From Pannonibacter sp051860505 (GTDB lineage: Bacteria; Pseudomonadota; Alphaproteobacteria; Rhizobiales; Stappiaceae), in the NCBI RefSeq assembly GCF_051860505.1, contig NZ_JBHYDX010000012.1, forward strand, positions 1-64,000: 64,000 nt of DNA. Reading direction: 5' to 3'. The position numbers and the translations under genes are program-made. The notes below the pieces were generated by a model. The model searched no databases. It worked only from the letters and a program-made list of their open reading frames with translations, and was not told the DNA's origin. Below are positions 43,574 to 51,381 of the stretch, in pieces. Position 1 is the first letter of the stretch. Every line of letters starts with the position of its first letter.

Positions 43574-45266
43574 ATTCGTGTTGCAGCCTCAGGCAGGCGT
43601 CGCAGTTCAGCGACTGGCGGCGCACCCGATCATTCACATAGACATTGGAGAAATGGTACCAGAAGTCGGAATGATAGACATTCGGCTGGCGCTTGACCCG
43701 GCACTGGAAGCCGATGGACAGATCTTCCCAGGGGAGCCCGAGACGGATCACGCGGATAAACTCGGCGCGGCGGATCCGGATCGACAGATACGTGTCCAGT
43801 TGTTCCAGCAGGGCCTCAAAGCCGCGCCGGTCGAGTGTCTTGGCTTGCTCCGGACCGTCTGGCCCGAAACGGCAGTAATACGCCTCGTCTCCGGTCTCGA
43901 AGGCATCGTCCGTGAGCCGGATGCACAGGTTCAGGGCGCGCCGGAAGTCCGATTCCATGAAATAGGTTTCGACCTCGTCCGGGCTGAGGTCGCTGTAGTC
44001 GGCCGCAGCCGCCAGCAGATACGCGTCAACATCGGACGGCGGCATCACGGCAACGCCCAGCTGCCCCTGCTCGGCAAGCTTGTTGCCCGTGAACAGGAAC
44101 CTGTTGCGGCGTGTCACATCGAGCAGCACCACGCCGTGGTCGCTGCAGGGCCCCGTATAGCTGGCAACGGAATTCTTCCTGTTGTTGGTCCGGATATAGT
44201 CATCCCGCGGTGCCGCTTCGCTGAAGAAGCCGGCATAGGGCAGGAACGCCTGAGGGCGCAGGCGTGACAGGATCTGCGTGTTGCTGTAGCGGGCCACATT
44301 GCGATTGCGCGTCACGATGCCCTGCTTTTCCTCATCGCTGTAGTTGTCGAAACACAACGGGAAACCACTGGCGCCGCTGGCAAAGGACGACGCATAGAGC
44401 GTGACCGCCTCCGGAAACCGGTGAAAATCGATGAAGTTGGCATCGACGGCGAGCAGGGCGGAAAAGCCGCCAATCTCGAGCAACAGGCCGCTGTCATCCC
44501 GGAAATCACCGCTTTTGAGGATCGATATCGCCACTTCATTCACGTCGTCGACGAGGCGGGTATCGAAGCCTTCGGTGCGGATATCGGCAAAGCCGAGATC
44601 GCGCAGATAGCGTTCCGTTGACCCTGAGCTGAACGCAGGTGTCAGGATCGGCATGTCCCGCCGGACCTGTTCCAGCGTCTCCCGGTGCAGGTGATCCGGG
44701 TGGTTGTGCGAGATGAACAGGAAGTCGCAGGCATTGATCCGGTCCAGTGCATCGACAGGGGAGGGCAGGCTCAGCCACCATCCGTTGCAAAAGGCCGGAC
44801 CGAGGAGCCACGGGTCGGTGGCAAAACAGATCCCCGGCGCGCGGAACAAGAGGCAGGCGTGGTTGAGAAACTCGACCTCGACCGGAATGGAGCGCGTAAA
44901 TCCCTTCAACTGCCGGGACGGTTTGCGCAGCTCGAACCGAAGGGGCGCTTGCGGGTCCTCAACTCTGGTGGCGAGCACCGGAGTTTTGGCACAGTCGACA
45001 TTCAGGTAGCGGCCGCTCGCCGGATCCAGGCTCCAGCCGTGCATCGGGCAGGAAATGCGGTTGTTGTTGAAGATCAGCCGACCGCCGTTGTGATCGCAGA
45101 TCCGGTCATAAATCCGGACTTCATGTCCGCTCCGCCAGACAAACCAGTCCTCGTGATTTGTCAGGCCTTCGCCGAGTTCGCCCGGAACCAGCTCATGTTC
45201 GGTGACATGGTCACGGAAGTCAGCAGGTTCCCGGCGGAAGGCGGCAAAGGGATGGCTGGCGGACAT
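43563..45266 (-). CDS. CMAH-like Rieske/metallo-beta-lactamase-fold hydroxylase
   Basis: A 567-residue protein in two parts. Residues about 25-115 are a Rieske domain with ligands Cys57, His59, Cys73 and His76 (CDH and CPMH). Residues about 130-420 are a metallo-beta-lactamase-like domain with SHNHPDH (His187, His189, Asp191, His192). The segments DPWLLGPAF, GWWLSLPSP, ASGFPL, PYAGFF and the late LPWEDLSIGFQCR match, as I remember it, vertebrate CMP-N-acetylneuraminate hydroxylase closely and in the same order. CMAH converts CMP-Neu5Ac to CMP-Neu5Gc with cytochrome b5 as donor. The bacterial substrate is unproven. Confidence 0.8.
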   Translation of the reverse strand: MSASHPFAAFRREPADFRDHVTEHELVPGELGEGLTNHEDWFVWRSGHEVRIYDRICDHNGGRLIFNNNRISCPMHGWSLDPASGRYLNVDCAKTPVLATRVEDPQAPLRFELRKPSRQLKGFTRSIPVEVEFLNHACLLFRAPGICFATDPWLLGPAFCNGWWLSLPSPVDALDRINACDFLFISHNHPDHLHRETLEQVRRDMPILTPAFSSGSTERYLRDLGFADIRTEGFDTRLVDDVNEVAISILKSGDFRDDSGLLLEIGGFSALLAVDANFIDFHRFPEAVTLYASSFASGASGFPLCFDNYSDEEKQGIVTRNRNVARYSNTQILSRLRPQAFLPYAGFFSEAAPRDDYIRTNNRKNSVASYTGPCSDHGVVLLDVTRRNRFLFTGNKLAEQGQLGVAVMPPSDVDAYLLAAAADYSDLSPDEVETYFMESDFRRALNLCIRLTDDAFETGDEAYYCRFGPDGPEQAKTLDRRGFEALLEQLDTYLSIRIRRAEFIRVIRLGLPWEDLSIGFQCRVKRQPNVYHSDFWYHFSNVYVNDRVRRQSLNCDACLRLQHEFVV

Positions 45267-45620
45267 GGTTCAGAAGCCCAATTGGAAGGGGGTGAACAAA
45301 TTCGGCAGCTGAGTTCTCCGCCTCGCTTGCGAGGCTGGGTGCTGAACTTGCGGACCCGGCAAAACCGACGCAGCTTCAGTATGGGCCCTGCGGGTGTTGC
45401 CGTTCAAGTGAGCAGCAGTTCCTATGCGGCCAGATCGTGCCGGCCCCGGCGAATTTTTACTATAGTTTGCAGGCTGAAGCCTCGGTTGCTGTGCCGTTCA
45501 AACGGCCTGTTGCGGTGGCATGCACTGCAGGTGATGTCTTTGCGTCACTGCAAACGAGTCAAGTCTCGAGCTGGAAGGACAATGGTGCCGGTTCGTCCGG
45601 TCCGAAGGGGAGAAACTGCG
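45267..45620. other. Divergent intergenic region
   Basis: A 354-bp gap between the CMAH-like gene (minus) and the DUF6429 gene (plus) that must hold both promoters. It contains a perfect palindrome GCCTCGC-TT-GCGAGGC at 45320-45335, about 55 bp before the CMAH-like ATG, and an AT-rich patch (about 45450-45468) closer to the middle. No gene is supported. Confidence 0.4.
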
Positions 45621-45857
45621 ATGGAAATCGATGAAGACAAGGTCGACGCGGCTGTTCTTGGTCTGTTGTTCTTGACCTTGCACGATGGCAACCGCGCCTG
45701 GAAGAGCTTCGACTGGGACACATTGAGCCGCTTGCATCGGCAAGGGTTCATCGCCAACCCGGTCAACACCGCAAAGTCCGTCACACTCACCCCGGAAGGC
45801 ATCCGCCGTTCCGAGGAGCTGTTCATGCAGATGTTTGGGAAAGCGGAAAAGAAATAA
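45621..45857 (+). CDS. Small DUF6429 family protein
   Basis: A 78-residue cytoplasmic protein: MEIDEDKVDAAVLGLLFLTL, then WKSFDWDTLSRLHRQGFI and LTPEGIRRSEELFMQMFG. The layout is that of DUF6429, a winged-helix-like fold of unknown function. GGGGAG lies nine bases before the ATG. The stop codon TAA ends immediately at the 3' CCA of the convergent tRNA-Ser gene, with no spacing. Confidence 0.85.
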   Translation: MEIDEDKVDAAVLGLLFLTLHDGNRAWKSFDWDTLSRLHRQGFIANPVNTAKSVTLTPEGIRRSEELFMQMFGKAEKK

Positions 45858-45948
<91 letters not shown>

Positions 45949-45983
45949 CGGCACTCAAGATGAATGGGTCTCAAGTGGCGCGG

Positions 45984-46012
45984 AACATAGACAAGGGTTT
46001 TCAGGCTCGCAA
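45984..46012 (-). promoter_or_regulatory. tRNA-Ser promoter
   Basis: On the minus strand TTGCGA and TATGTT are separated by 17 bp; the -10 box lies 36 bp upstream of the tRNA 5' end, allowing a short leader. Confidence 0.5.
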
Positions 46013-46330
46013 GAGGCAAATTCGGAATTTTGCGGGATAAGGTTCTGGGTCGGCCCGAACGGTGGATAATCGGCGTACATCAGAGGCTTGCCGGTCTCAC
46101 GCAGCCTTGGGTGCTCTGTCTTGGAGTGGCTTGGACGCTCGGGCCTGCCGGGTGAAGATGCTGTGGGCCGTGATCGGTATGGTTGTCCGAGGCGGCCGTG
46201 GTCGGCCTCGGCTGCGCCGCCCTGATAGCCTCTCTGGTTGCGTGGCCAGTTGTCTGGACAGTCGTCTGGTAATCGCGGTGCGCTGCCTGCCTTGAGGCCA
46301 AATACCTTTGGCGGCGAAGGCAAAAGCGCG
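46013..46330. other. Intergenic DNA before the rplU promoter
   Basis: About 320 bp between the tRNA-Ser and rplU promoters. Open frames exist on both strands but have no ribosome sites and no recognisable product. I see no RNA gene: the conserved cores of SRP RNA, RNase P RNA and tmRNA are absent. Confidence 0.4.
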
Positions 46331-46360
46331 TTGACTTCGGCGGCTTCTCAGGGGTATACA
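46331..46360 (+). promoter_or_regulatory. rplU-rpmA promoter
   Basis: TTGACT and TATACA are separated by 18 bp, about 210 bp before the rplU ATG. This is a near-consensus sigma-70 promoter and leaves a leader of about 200 nt. Confidence 0.7.
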
Positions 46361-46569
46361 GCAACCGCTCGATGGACTGGGACACGTGTGCCCGGGCGAT
46401 CGGCTGTTCGAAACTCTGGCCTTTGAGGCTTCTGCCGCTGGATCGGCAGCGCCTGAAAGCTCCCGAAAATCAGGTCCCGGACGCGTCGCGCTGCGGCGCC
46501 GATGGATATCTGACTGCCGGACCAGGGTGTCGGATACGTCATCAGAACGAAAAAAAGGACGTGCGAGAC

Positions 46570-46941
46570 ATGTTCGCAGTGATCAAGACTGGCGGTAAGC
46601 AGTACACCGTCGCCCAGGATGACCTTCTGAAGGTCGAAAAGCTCGACGCCGAAGCCGGCTCCACCGTGACCTTTGAAGAGGTCCTGATGCTCGGCAATGG
46701 CGAGGAAACCACCGTTGGCGCGCCCTTCGTGGCCGGCGCCACCGTGACTGCGGAAGTGGTCGACCAGGCCCGCAACCGCAAGATCATCATTTTCAAGAAG
46801 CGCCGCCGCCAGAACTCGCGTCGCCGCAACGGTCATCGTCAGGCCTACACCCTCGTGAAGGTGACTGGCATCGTGACCGGCGACGCAAAGCCGGCGAAGA
46901 AGGCGAAGAAGGCAAAGGCCGAGGAAGCTGCTGGCGAGTAA
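46570..46941 (+). CDS. rplU: 50S ribosomal protein L21
   Basis: A 123-residue L21, which contacts 23S rRNA near L20. It opens MFAVIKTGGKQYTV and carries the basic RNA-binding segment FKKRRRQNSRRRNGHRQAY. A Lys/Ala-rich C-terminal extension (AKPAKKAKKAKAEE) is longer than in E. coli, as usual in Hyphomicrobiales. It is the first gene of the rplU-rpmA unit and follows a leader of about 200 nt from the promoter at 46331. Confidence 0.98.
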   Translation: MFAVIKTGGKQYTVAQDDLLKVEKLDAEAGSTVTFEEVLMLGNGEETTVGAPFVAGATVTAEVVDQARNRKIIIFKKRRRQNSRRRNGHRQAYTLVKVTGIVTGDAKPAKKAKKAKAEEAAGE

Positions 46942-46990
46942 TCGCCGCCACTTCGGTTCCAACTGAACAGAGAAGACGAGGAGTTTCGTC

Positions 46991-47260
46991 ATGGCACACA
47001 AAAAAGCAGGTGGCTCGTCCCGTAACGGCCGCGATTCCGCTGGCCGCCGTCTGGGCATCAAGAAGTTCGGCGGCGAAGCCGTGATTCCGGGCAACATCAT
47101 TGCGCGTCAGCGCGGCACGACCTGGCATCCGGGCACCGGCGTTGGCATGGGCAAGGACCACACCATCTTCGCAACCGTCGAAGGTAAAGTTGTATTCCAG
47201 CCGAAATCCAACGGCCGAACCACTATCAACGTGCTGCCGGTAGCGGTGGCAGCGGAGTAA
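46991..47260 (+). CDS. rpmA: 50S ribosomal protein L27
   Basis: An 89-residue L27. The N terminus MAHKKAGGSSRNGRDSAGRR reaches toward the peptidyl-transferase centre; QRGTTWHPGTGVGMGKDHT is the family signature. There is no N-terminal cleavage extension such as firmicutes have. It sits 49 bp after rplU with AGGAG upstream, and a strong terminator follows. Confidence 0.98.
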   Translation: MAHKKAGGSSRNGRDSAGRRLGIKKFGGEAVIPGNIIARQRGTTWHPGTGVGMGKDHTIFATVEGKVVFQPKSNGRTTINVLPVAVAAE

Positions 47261-47330
47261 CGCCGAGTGCATCATCGATCGCCGGCGTCCTAATCGACCC
47301 GGCGGCTCGAAAGATCCGTTCAAAGTTCAA

Positions 47331-47359
47331 GGGGAGATGGGACGCCATCTCCCCTTTTT
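47331..47359 (+). terminator. Intrinsic terminator after rpmA
   Basis: A perfect 10-bp stem, GGGGAGATGG / CCATCTCCCC with loop GACG, is followed by TTTTT. It closes the rplU-rpmA transcript 26 bp before the first GNAT start. Confidence 0.9.
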
Positions 47360-47384
47360 CATTTCACTTTGACCGGAGGAAGCC

Positions 47385-47990
47385 ATGGTTCTCGAAAGCG
47401 AAGGATATCTCGACGAAAGCTGTCTCGGTGCGGCCGTGATGCCGCAGGAAGGTGTCCGCGTGCGGCTCGACCTGCCGCGAACGGACGATCTGGCAGACAT
47501 CGTGTTTCTCGCCAACAACCGCAAGATTGCCTCGCATCTGGCGACCATGCCGCACCCTTTCACACTGGAAGATGCGCGGCGGATGGTCCAGCGCAGTGCG
47601 GTTCTCAATTCCACCCACGCCAGCTTCGCCATTCGCATGGCGACCACCGGCCGGCTGATCGGCCAGGCCACCTGGTCCGCGCTCGAACCGGGCGGTCCGG
47701 TTCAGGTCGGTTATTGGCTAGGCGAACCGTTCTGGGGCCAGGGCTTTGCAACGGAGGCCTTGCAGATGCTTGTCGACCATGCCTTTGCCCAGGGCGACAT
47801 GCGGGAGCTGCTGGCGGACTGCCGCGTCACCAACGCGGCCTCGCGGCGGGTGCTGGTGAAGTGCGGCTTCCAGTACCGGGACCAGAGCATGGCCCGCTCG
47901 CTCGGCGCCGGCGGCTCGGTTCCCATCGAACGGTTTGCGCTCGAACGGTCGGTCTGGCGTGCACTCAAGCACTGGGGGAGGGTCGCATGA
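47385..47990 (+). CDS. GNAT acetyltransferase, RimJ/RimL type (first of three)
   Basis: A 201-residue GNAT N-acetyltransferase. The N-terminal substrate half is VRLDLPRTDDLADIVFLANNRKIASHLATMPHPF; the acetyl-CoA core is VGYWLGEPFWGQGFATEAL, then VTNAASRRVLVKCGF. RimJ/RimL relatives acetylate ribosomal-protein N termini or small molecules. It starts the GNAT-GNAT-GNAT-obgE run and overlaps the next gene by four bases (ATGA). Confidence 0.9.
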   Translation: MVLESEGYLDESCLGAAVMPQEGVRVRLDLPRTDDLADIVFLANNRKIASHLATMPHPFTLEDARRMVQRSAVLNSTHASFAIRMATTGRLIGQATWSALEPGGPVQVGYWLGEPFWGQGFATEALQMLVDHAFAQGDMRELLADCRVTNAASRRVLVKCGFQYRDQSMARSLGAGGSVPIERFALERSVWRALKHWGRVA

Positions 47991-48553
47991 GCCTTCCCGT
48001 TCTGCGTTCACGCCGGCTTGTCCTGCGCCCGTTGGAGGCGGGTGATGCCGAGGCGATTGCCCGTCTCGGCGGTCAGGACTTCGAGATTGCCCGCTGGATG
48101 ACCAGCTTTGCCTGGCCCTATGAGGAAGGGGCTGCGGAACAGCTGATTGCCCGGCAGGAAAAGATCAATCCGCTGAAGGACCCGGCGGTCTTCGCAATCA
48201 CGCTTGGCGGCGTCTTTATTGGTCTCATTGCCATCGATCCGCCCGGCGATCTGACGGAAGCCGCGGAATGCCCGACGCTGGGCTACTGGCTCGGCCGGCC
48301 GTTCCAGGGCTTCGGTTATACGACCGAGGCGGCGCAACGGGTACTTGGCTGGGCCTTCGAGACTCACCGCTGTGCGGCGGTTGCGGCCCGTGTCTATGAA
48401 GAGAATGCAGCCTCGCGCGCGGTTCTTCGCCGGCTAGGTTTCCTGCCGACAGCGGTGACCGAGCGCTTTGCCCGGCCGCTCAACAGGAAGGTTCGCAACA
48501 TCGTGGTGCGCCTCGACCGGGCGTCCTTCGAGGACCGGAGGTTGCCGGCATGA
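47987..48553 (+). CDS. GNAT acetyltransferase, RimJ/RimL type (second of three)
   Basis: A 188-residue GNAT: LRSRRLVLRPLEAGDAEAIARL at the N terminus, the acetyl-CoA loop LGYWLGRPFQGFGYTTEAA and the tail VYEENAASRAVLRRLGF. The ATG at 47987 overlaps the upstream stop as ATGA, and its own stop overlaps the third GNAT in the same way. It is related to but clearly distinct from both neighbours. Confidence 0.9.
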   Translation: MSLPVLRSRRLVLRPLEAGDAEAIARLGGQDFEIARWMTSFAWPYEEGAAEQLIARQEKINPLKDPAVFAITLGGVFIGLIAIDPPGDLTEAAECPTLGYWLGRPFQGFGYTTEAAQRVLGWAFETHRCAAVAARVYEENAASRAVLRRLGFLPTAVTERFARPLNRKVRNIVVRLDRASFEDRRLPA

Positions 48554-49098
48554 CGATCCGGATCGACAGCCGGCGGCTGACCTTGCGGCCGCTGGCTGCC
48601 TCTGACATTGACCGGGTGGCGGAGTATCTCGGCGACTATGACGTCTCCAAGATGCTGTCCCGGGTGCCGCATCCCTATGACCGGGACGACGGGCTGGAAA
48701 AACTGCGCAGTGCCGAAGCAAACGCAGCGCGCTGGCCCGATATCGAGGAAATCGGCTTCGCCATTGACCATGACGGTGGTCTAGTCGGTGCGTTTTCCTT
48801 CCGGGCATTGCATGAAACACCCGTCATCGGCTATTGGCTTGGCCGCCCGTACTGGGGGCAGGGACTGATGGGCGAAGCGGTGCGGGCCGCACTCGGCTGG
48901 CTGTTTGCCACCCGCGCGGTGGCGGCAGTGGAAGCGTCTGTCATGCAGGAAAATCCCGCTTCGGTCGCGCTGTTGCGCAAGGCGGGCTTTGCTATCATCG
49001 GTTCGGAGGATTGCAGCAGCCTGTCGCGCTGCGCCGCCGTACCGGCCGTCCGCTTGCGCCTTGAGCGCGCGGACTTTCTGGGATCAAGTAACACCTGA
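48550..49098 (+). CDS. GNAT acetyltransferase, RimJ/RimL type (third of three)
   Basis: A 182-residue GNAT: IDSRRLTLRPLAASDIDRVAEYL, then IGYWLGRPYWGQGLMGEAV and MQENPASVALLRKAGF. It is 30 bp upstream of obgE. The run of three coupled acetyltransferases directly before obgE suggests a role tied to ribosome assembly, possibly acetylation of ribosomal proteins, but the substrate is unknown. Confidence 0.9.
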   Translation: MTIRIDSRRLTLRPLAASDIDRVAEYLGDYDVSKMLSRVPHPYDRDDGLEKLRSAEANAARWPDIEEIGFAIDHDGGLVGAFSFRALHETPVIGYWLGRPYWGQGLMGEAVRAALGWLFATRAVAAVEASVMQENPASVALLRKAGFAIIGSEDCSSLSRCAAVPAVRLRLERADFLGSSNT

Positions 49099-49128
49099 CG
49101 CGGAGCGCGCCAGGGGAACGGACACACG

Positions 49129-50175
49129 ATGAAATTTCTCGACCAGGCCAAGATCTATGTGCGCGCCGGCAATGGCGGCGCCGGTGCCGTCTCGTTCCGG
49201 CGCGAGAAATTCATCGAGTTCGGCGGCCCCGATGGTGGTGACGGCGGGCGCGGCGGTGACGTCTGGATCGAATGTGTCGATGGACTCAATACGCTGATTG
49301 ACTATCGCTATCAGCAGCATTTCAAGGCCGGCACCGGCATTCATGGCATGGGCCGCAACCGCTCGGGTGCCAAGGGCAAGGATGTCGTGCTGCGCGTTCC
49401 GGTCGGTACCGAGATCCTCGAAGAAGACAACGAGACCCTGATCGCCGACATGACCGAGGTCGGCCAGCGCCTGCTCTTGATCCGCGGCGGCAATGGCGGC
49501 TTCGGCAATGCCCAGTTCAAGTCGTCCACAAACCAGGCTCCGCGCCACGCCAACCCGGGCCTCGAAGGCCAGGAAAAATGGATCTGGCTGCGTCTGAAAC
49601 TGATCGCCGACGCCGGTCTTGTCGGCCTGCCGAATGCCGGCAAGTCGACATTCCTTGCGTCAGTGTCGTCGGCCAAGCCGAAGATCGCGGATTATCCTTT
49701 CACGACGCTGCACCCGAACCTCGGTGTGGTCGAGCTGGACGGTCGCGGCTTCGTTCTCGCCGACATTCCGGGACTGATTGAAGGCGCCCACGAAGGCGTC
49801 GGCCTCGGCGACCGGTTCCTCGGCCATGTCGAGCGTACGCGCGTCCTGCTGCATCTGGTCGATGGATCAGGTGTGGAAGACCCAGGCGATGCCTACCGGA
49901 TCATTCGCGGCGAGCTGGAAGCCTATGGCAATGGGCTTGACGAGAAGCCCGAGATTGTCGCCCTGTCCAAGGCAGACGCGCTCTCGCCGGAGCTGAGGGA
50001 AGAACGGATTGCTTCGCTGGCCGCCGCCTGCGGTCGCCAGCCGCTGATCCTCTCCTCGGCCAGCCGCGAGAACGTCGAGACGGCGCTCCGGATGATCATC
50101 CGCGCCATCGACAAGGACAAGCAGCAGGCCGCCAACGAGGTTCCGGCGCGGCCTGAAGAGGGATGGCGTCCGTGA
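49129..50175 (+). CDS. obgE: GTPase ObgE/CgtA
   Basis: A 348-residue Obg GTPase acting in late 50S assembly, stringent response and cell-cycle control. The Gly-rich Obg fold covers about residues 1-158 (VRAGNGGAGAVSFRREKF, GGDGGRGGDVW). The G domain follows: G1 GLPNAGKS (166-173), switch I FTTLHPNLGVV, G3 DIPGLIEGAHEG, and a G4 reading LSKADA in place of NKxD. The short C-terminal tail is typical of alphaproteobacteria. It overlaps proB by 13 bases. Confidence 0.98.
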   Translation: MKFLDQAKIYVRAGNGGAGAVSFRREKFIEFGGPDGGDGGRGGDVWIECVDGLNTLIDYRYQQHFKAGTGIHGMGRNRSGAKGKDVVLRVPVGTEILEEDNETLIADMTEVGQRLLLIRGGNGGFGNAQFKSSTNQAPRHANPGLEGQEKWIWLRLKLIADAGLVGLPNAGKSTFLASVSSAKPKIADYPFTTLHPNLGVVELDGRGFVLADIPGLIEGAHEGVGLGDRFLGHVERTRVLLHLVDGSGVEDPGDAYRIIRGELEAYGNGLDEKPEIVALSKADALSPELREERIASLAAACGRQPLILSSASRENVETALRMIIRAIDKDKQQAANEVPARPEEGWRP

Positions 50176-51311
50176 AAGAGTTGCGTCAGCTTGCCGATCA
50201 CAAGCGCATTGTCGTGAAGATCGGTTCGGCGCTGCTGGTCGAGGCCGGCGAGTTGCGCCGGGCCTGGCTTGAGGCCATTGTCGAGGACATCGCGGCCCTT
50301 GTCGAAAAGGGCTGTGAGGTTCTGGTCGTGTCCTCCGGCTCGATCGCGCTGGGACGCGGGGTCCTCGGCCTGCCGAAGGGCGCCTTGAAGCTTGAGGAAA
50401 GCCAGGCGGCGGCCGCGGTCGGCCAGATTGCGCTGGCTCAGGCCTATTCCGAGTGTCTGGGTCGCAAGGGGCTGAAGGCGGGTCAGATCCTGCTGACGCT
50501 TGGCGATACGGAGGAGCGCCGGCGCTATCTCAACGCCCGCGCCACCATCGGCACGTTGCTGCGCATGGGCGCGGTGCCGATCATCAACGAGAATGACACC
50601 GTCGCCACCTCGGAAATCCGCTATGGCGACAACGATCGGCTTGCCGCGCGCGTTGCCACGATGATGAGCGCGGACTGTCTCGTGCTGTTGTCGGATATCG
50701 ACGGCCTTTATACTGCCCCGCCGGCGACCAATCCGGACGCCGTGTTCCTGCCGGAAGTTCCGCGCATCACGCCGGAAATCGAGGCGATGGCCGGCAGCGC
50801 CGGATCGGAACTCTCGCGCGGTGGCATGAAGACCAAGATTGATGCCGCCAAGATCGCCACAGCCGCCGGCACGATCATGGCCATTGCCTCGGGCAAGGTG
50901 ATGAACCCGCTGAAGGCCATCGACACTGGCACCCGCTGCACCTGGTTCCTCGCGGCCTCGACGCCGGCAACGGCCCGCAAGGCCTGGATCAACGGCCATC
51001 TGGAGCCACGCGGCGAGATTCGTCTTGATGCCGGTGCAGTCTCCGCGTTGAAGTCCGGCAAGAGCCTGCTGCCGGCCGGTGTGGTCGCAGTGGCGGGCAA
51101 TTTCTCGCGCGGCGACGCCGTCAAGGTCTTGTCGCCGGAAGGCCGGGTGCTGGGCCGTGGGCTGATTGCCTATGACGCAGCGGAAGCGCGGATGATTGCC
51201 GGCCGCAACAGCCGCGAGATCGAGGCTATCGTCGGGTATCCCGGGCGGGCGGAGATGATCCACCGCGATGACCTGGCACTGGATGACGCCCCGTTCGAGC
51301 GGGCAGGATAA
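50163..51311 (+). CDS. proB: Glutamate 5-kinase
   Basis: ProB phosphorylates glutamate to gamma-glutamyl phosphate, the first and feedback-inhibited step of proline synthesis. The 382-residue enzyme has the amino-acid kinase domain (RIVVKIGSALL, VVSSGSIALGRGVL, INENDTVAT, DNDRLAARVATMM, GGMKTKIDAA) and a C-terminal PUA domain (KSLLPAGVVAVAGNFSRGDAV). The ATG at 50163 lies within obgE, a coupling commonly seen in this order. A GTG at 50172 is an alternative. It is followed by proA after 70 bp. Confidence 0.97.
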   Translation: MASVKELRQLADHKRIVVKIGSALLVEAGELRRAWLEAIVEDIAALVEKGCEVLVVSSGSIALGRGVLGLPKGALKLEESQAAAAVGQIALAQAYSECLGRKGLKAGQILLTLGDTEERRRYLNARATIGTLLRMGAVPIINENDTVATSEIRYGDNDRLAARVATMMSADCLVLLSDIDGLYTAPPATNPDAVFLPEVPRITPEIEAMAGSAGSELSRGGMKTKIDAAKIATAAGTIMAIASGKVMNPLKAIDTGTRCTWFLAASTPATARKAWINGHLEPRGEIRLDAGAVSALKSGKSLLPAGVVAVAGNFSRGDAVKVLSPEGRVLGRGLIAYDAAEARMIAGRNSREIEAIVGYPGRAEMIHRDDLALDDAPFERAG

Positions 51312-51381
51312 GCAGGGATCGCGGCGCATCCGGCCGCGCGTCTGAAGACTGAACGGACGGACCGCCGACTGACAGATTGGG

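Noticed and set aside
46062..46295. 77-codon plus-strand gene before rplU
   Set aside because: No ribosome-binding site, odd composition and no family; treated as intergenic.
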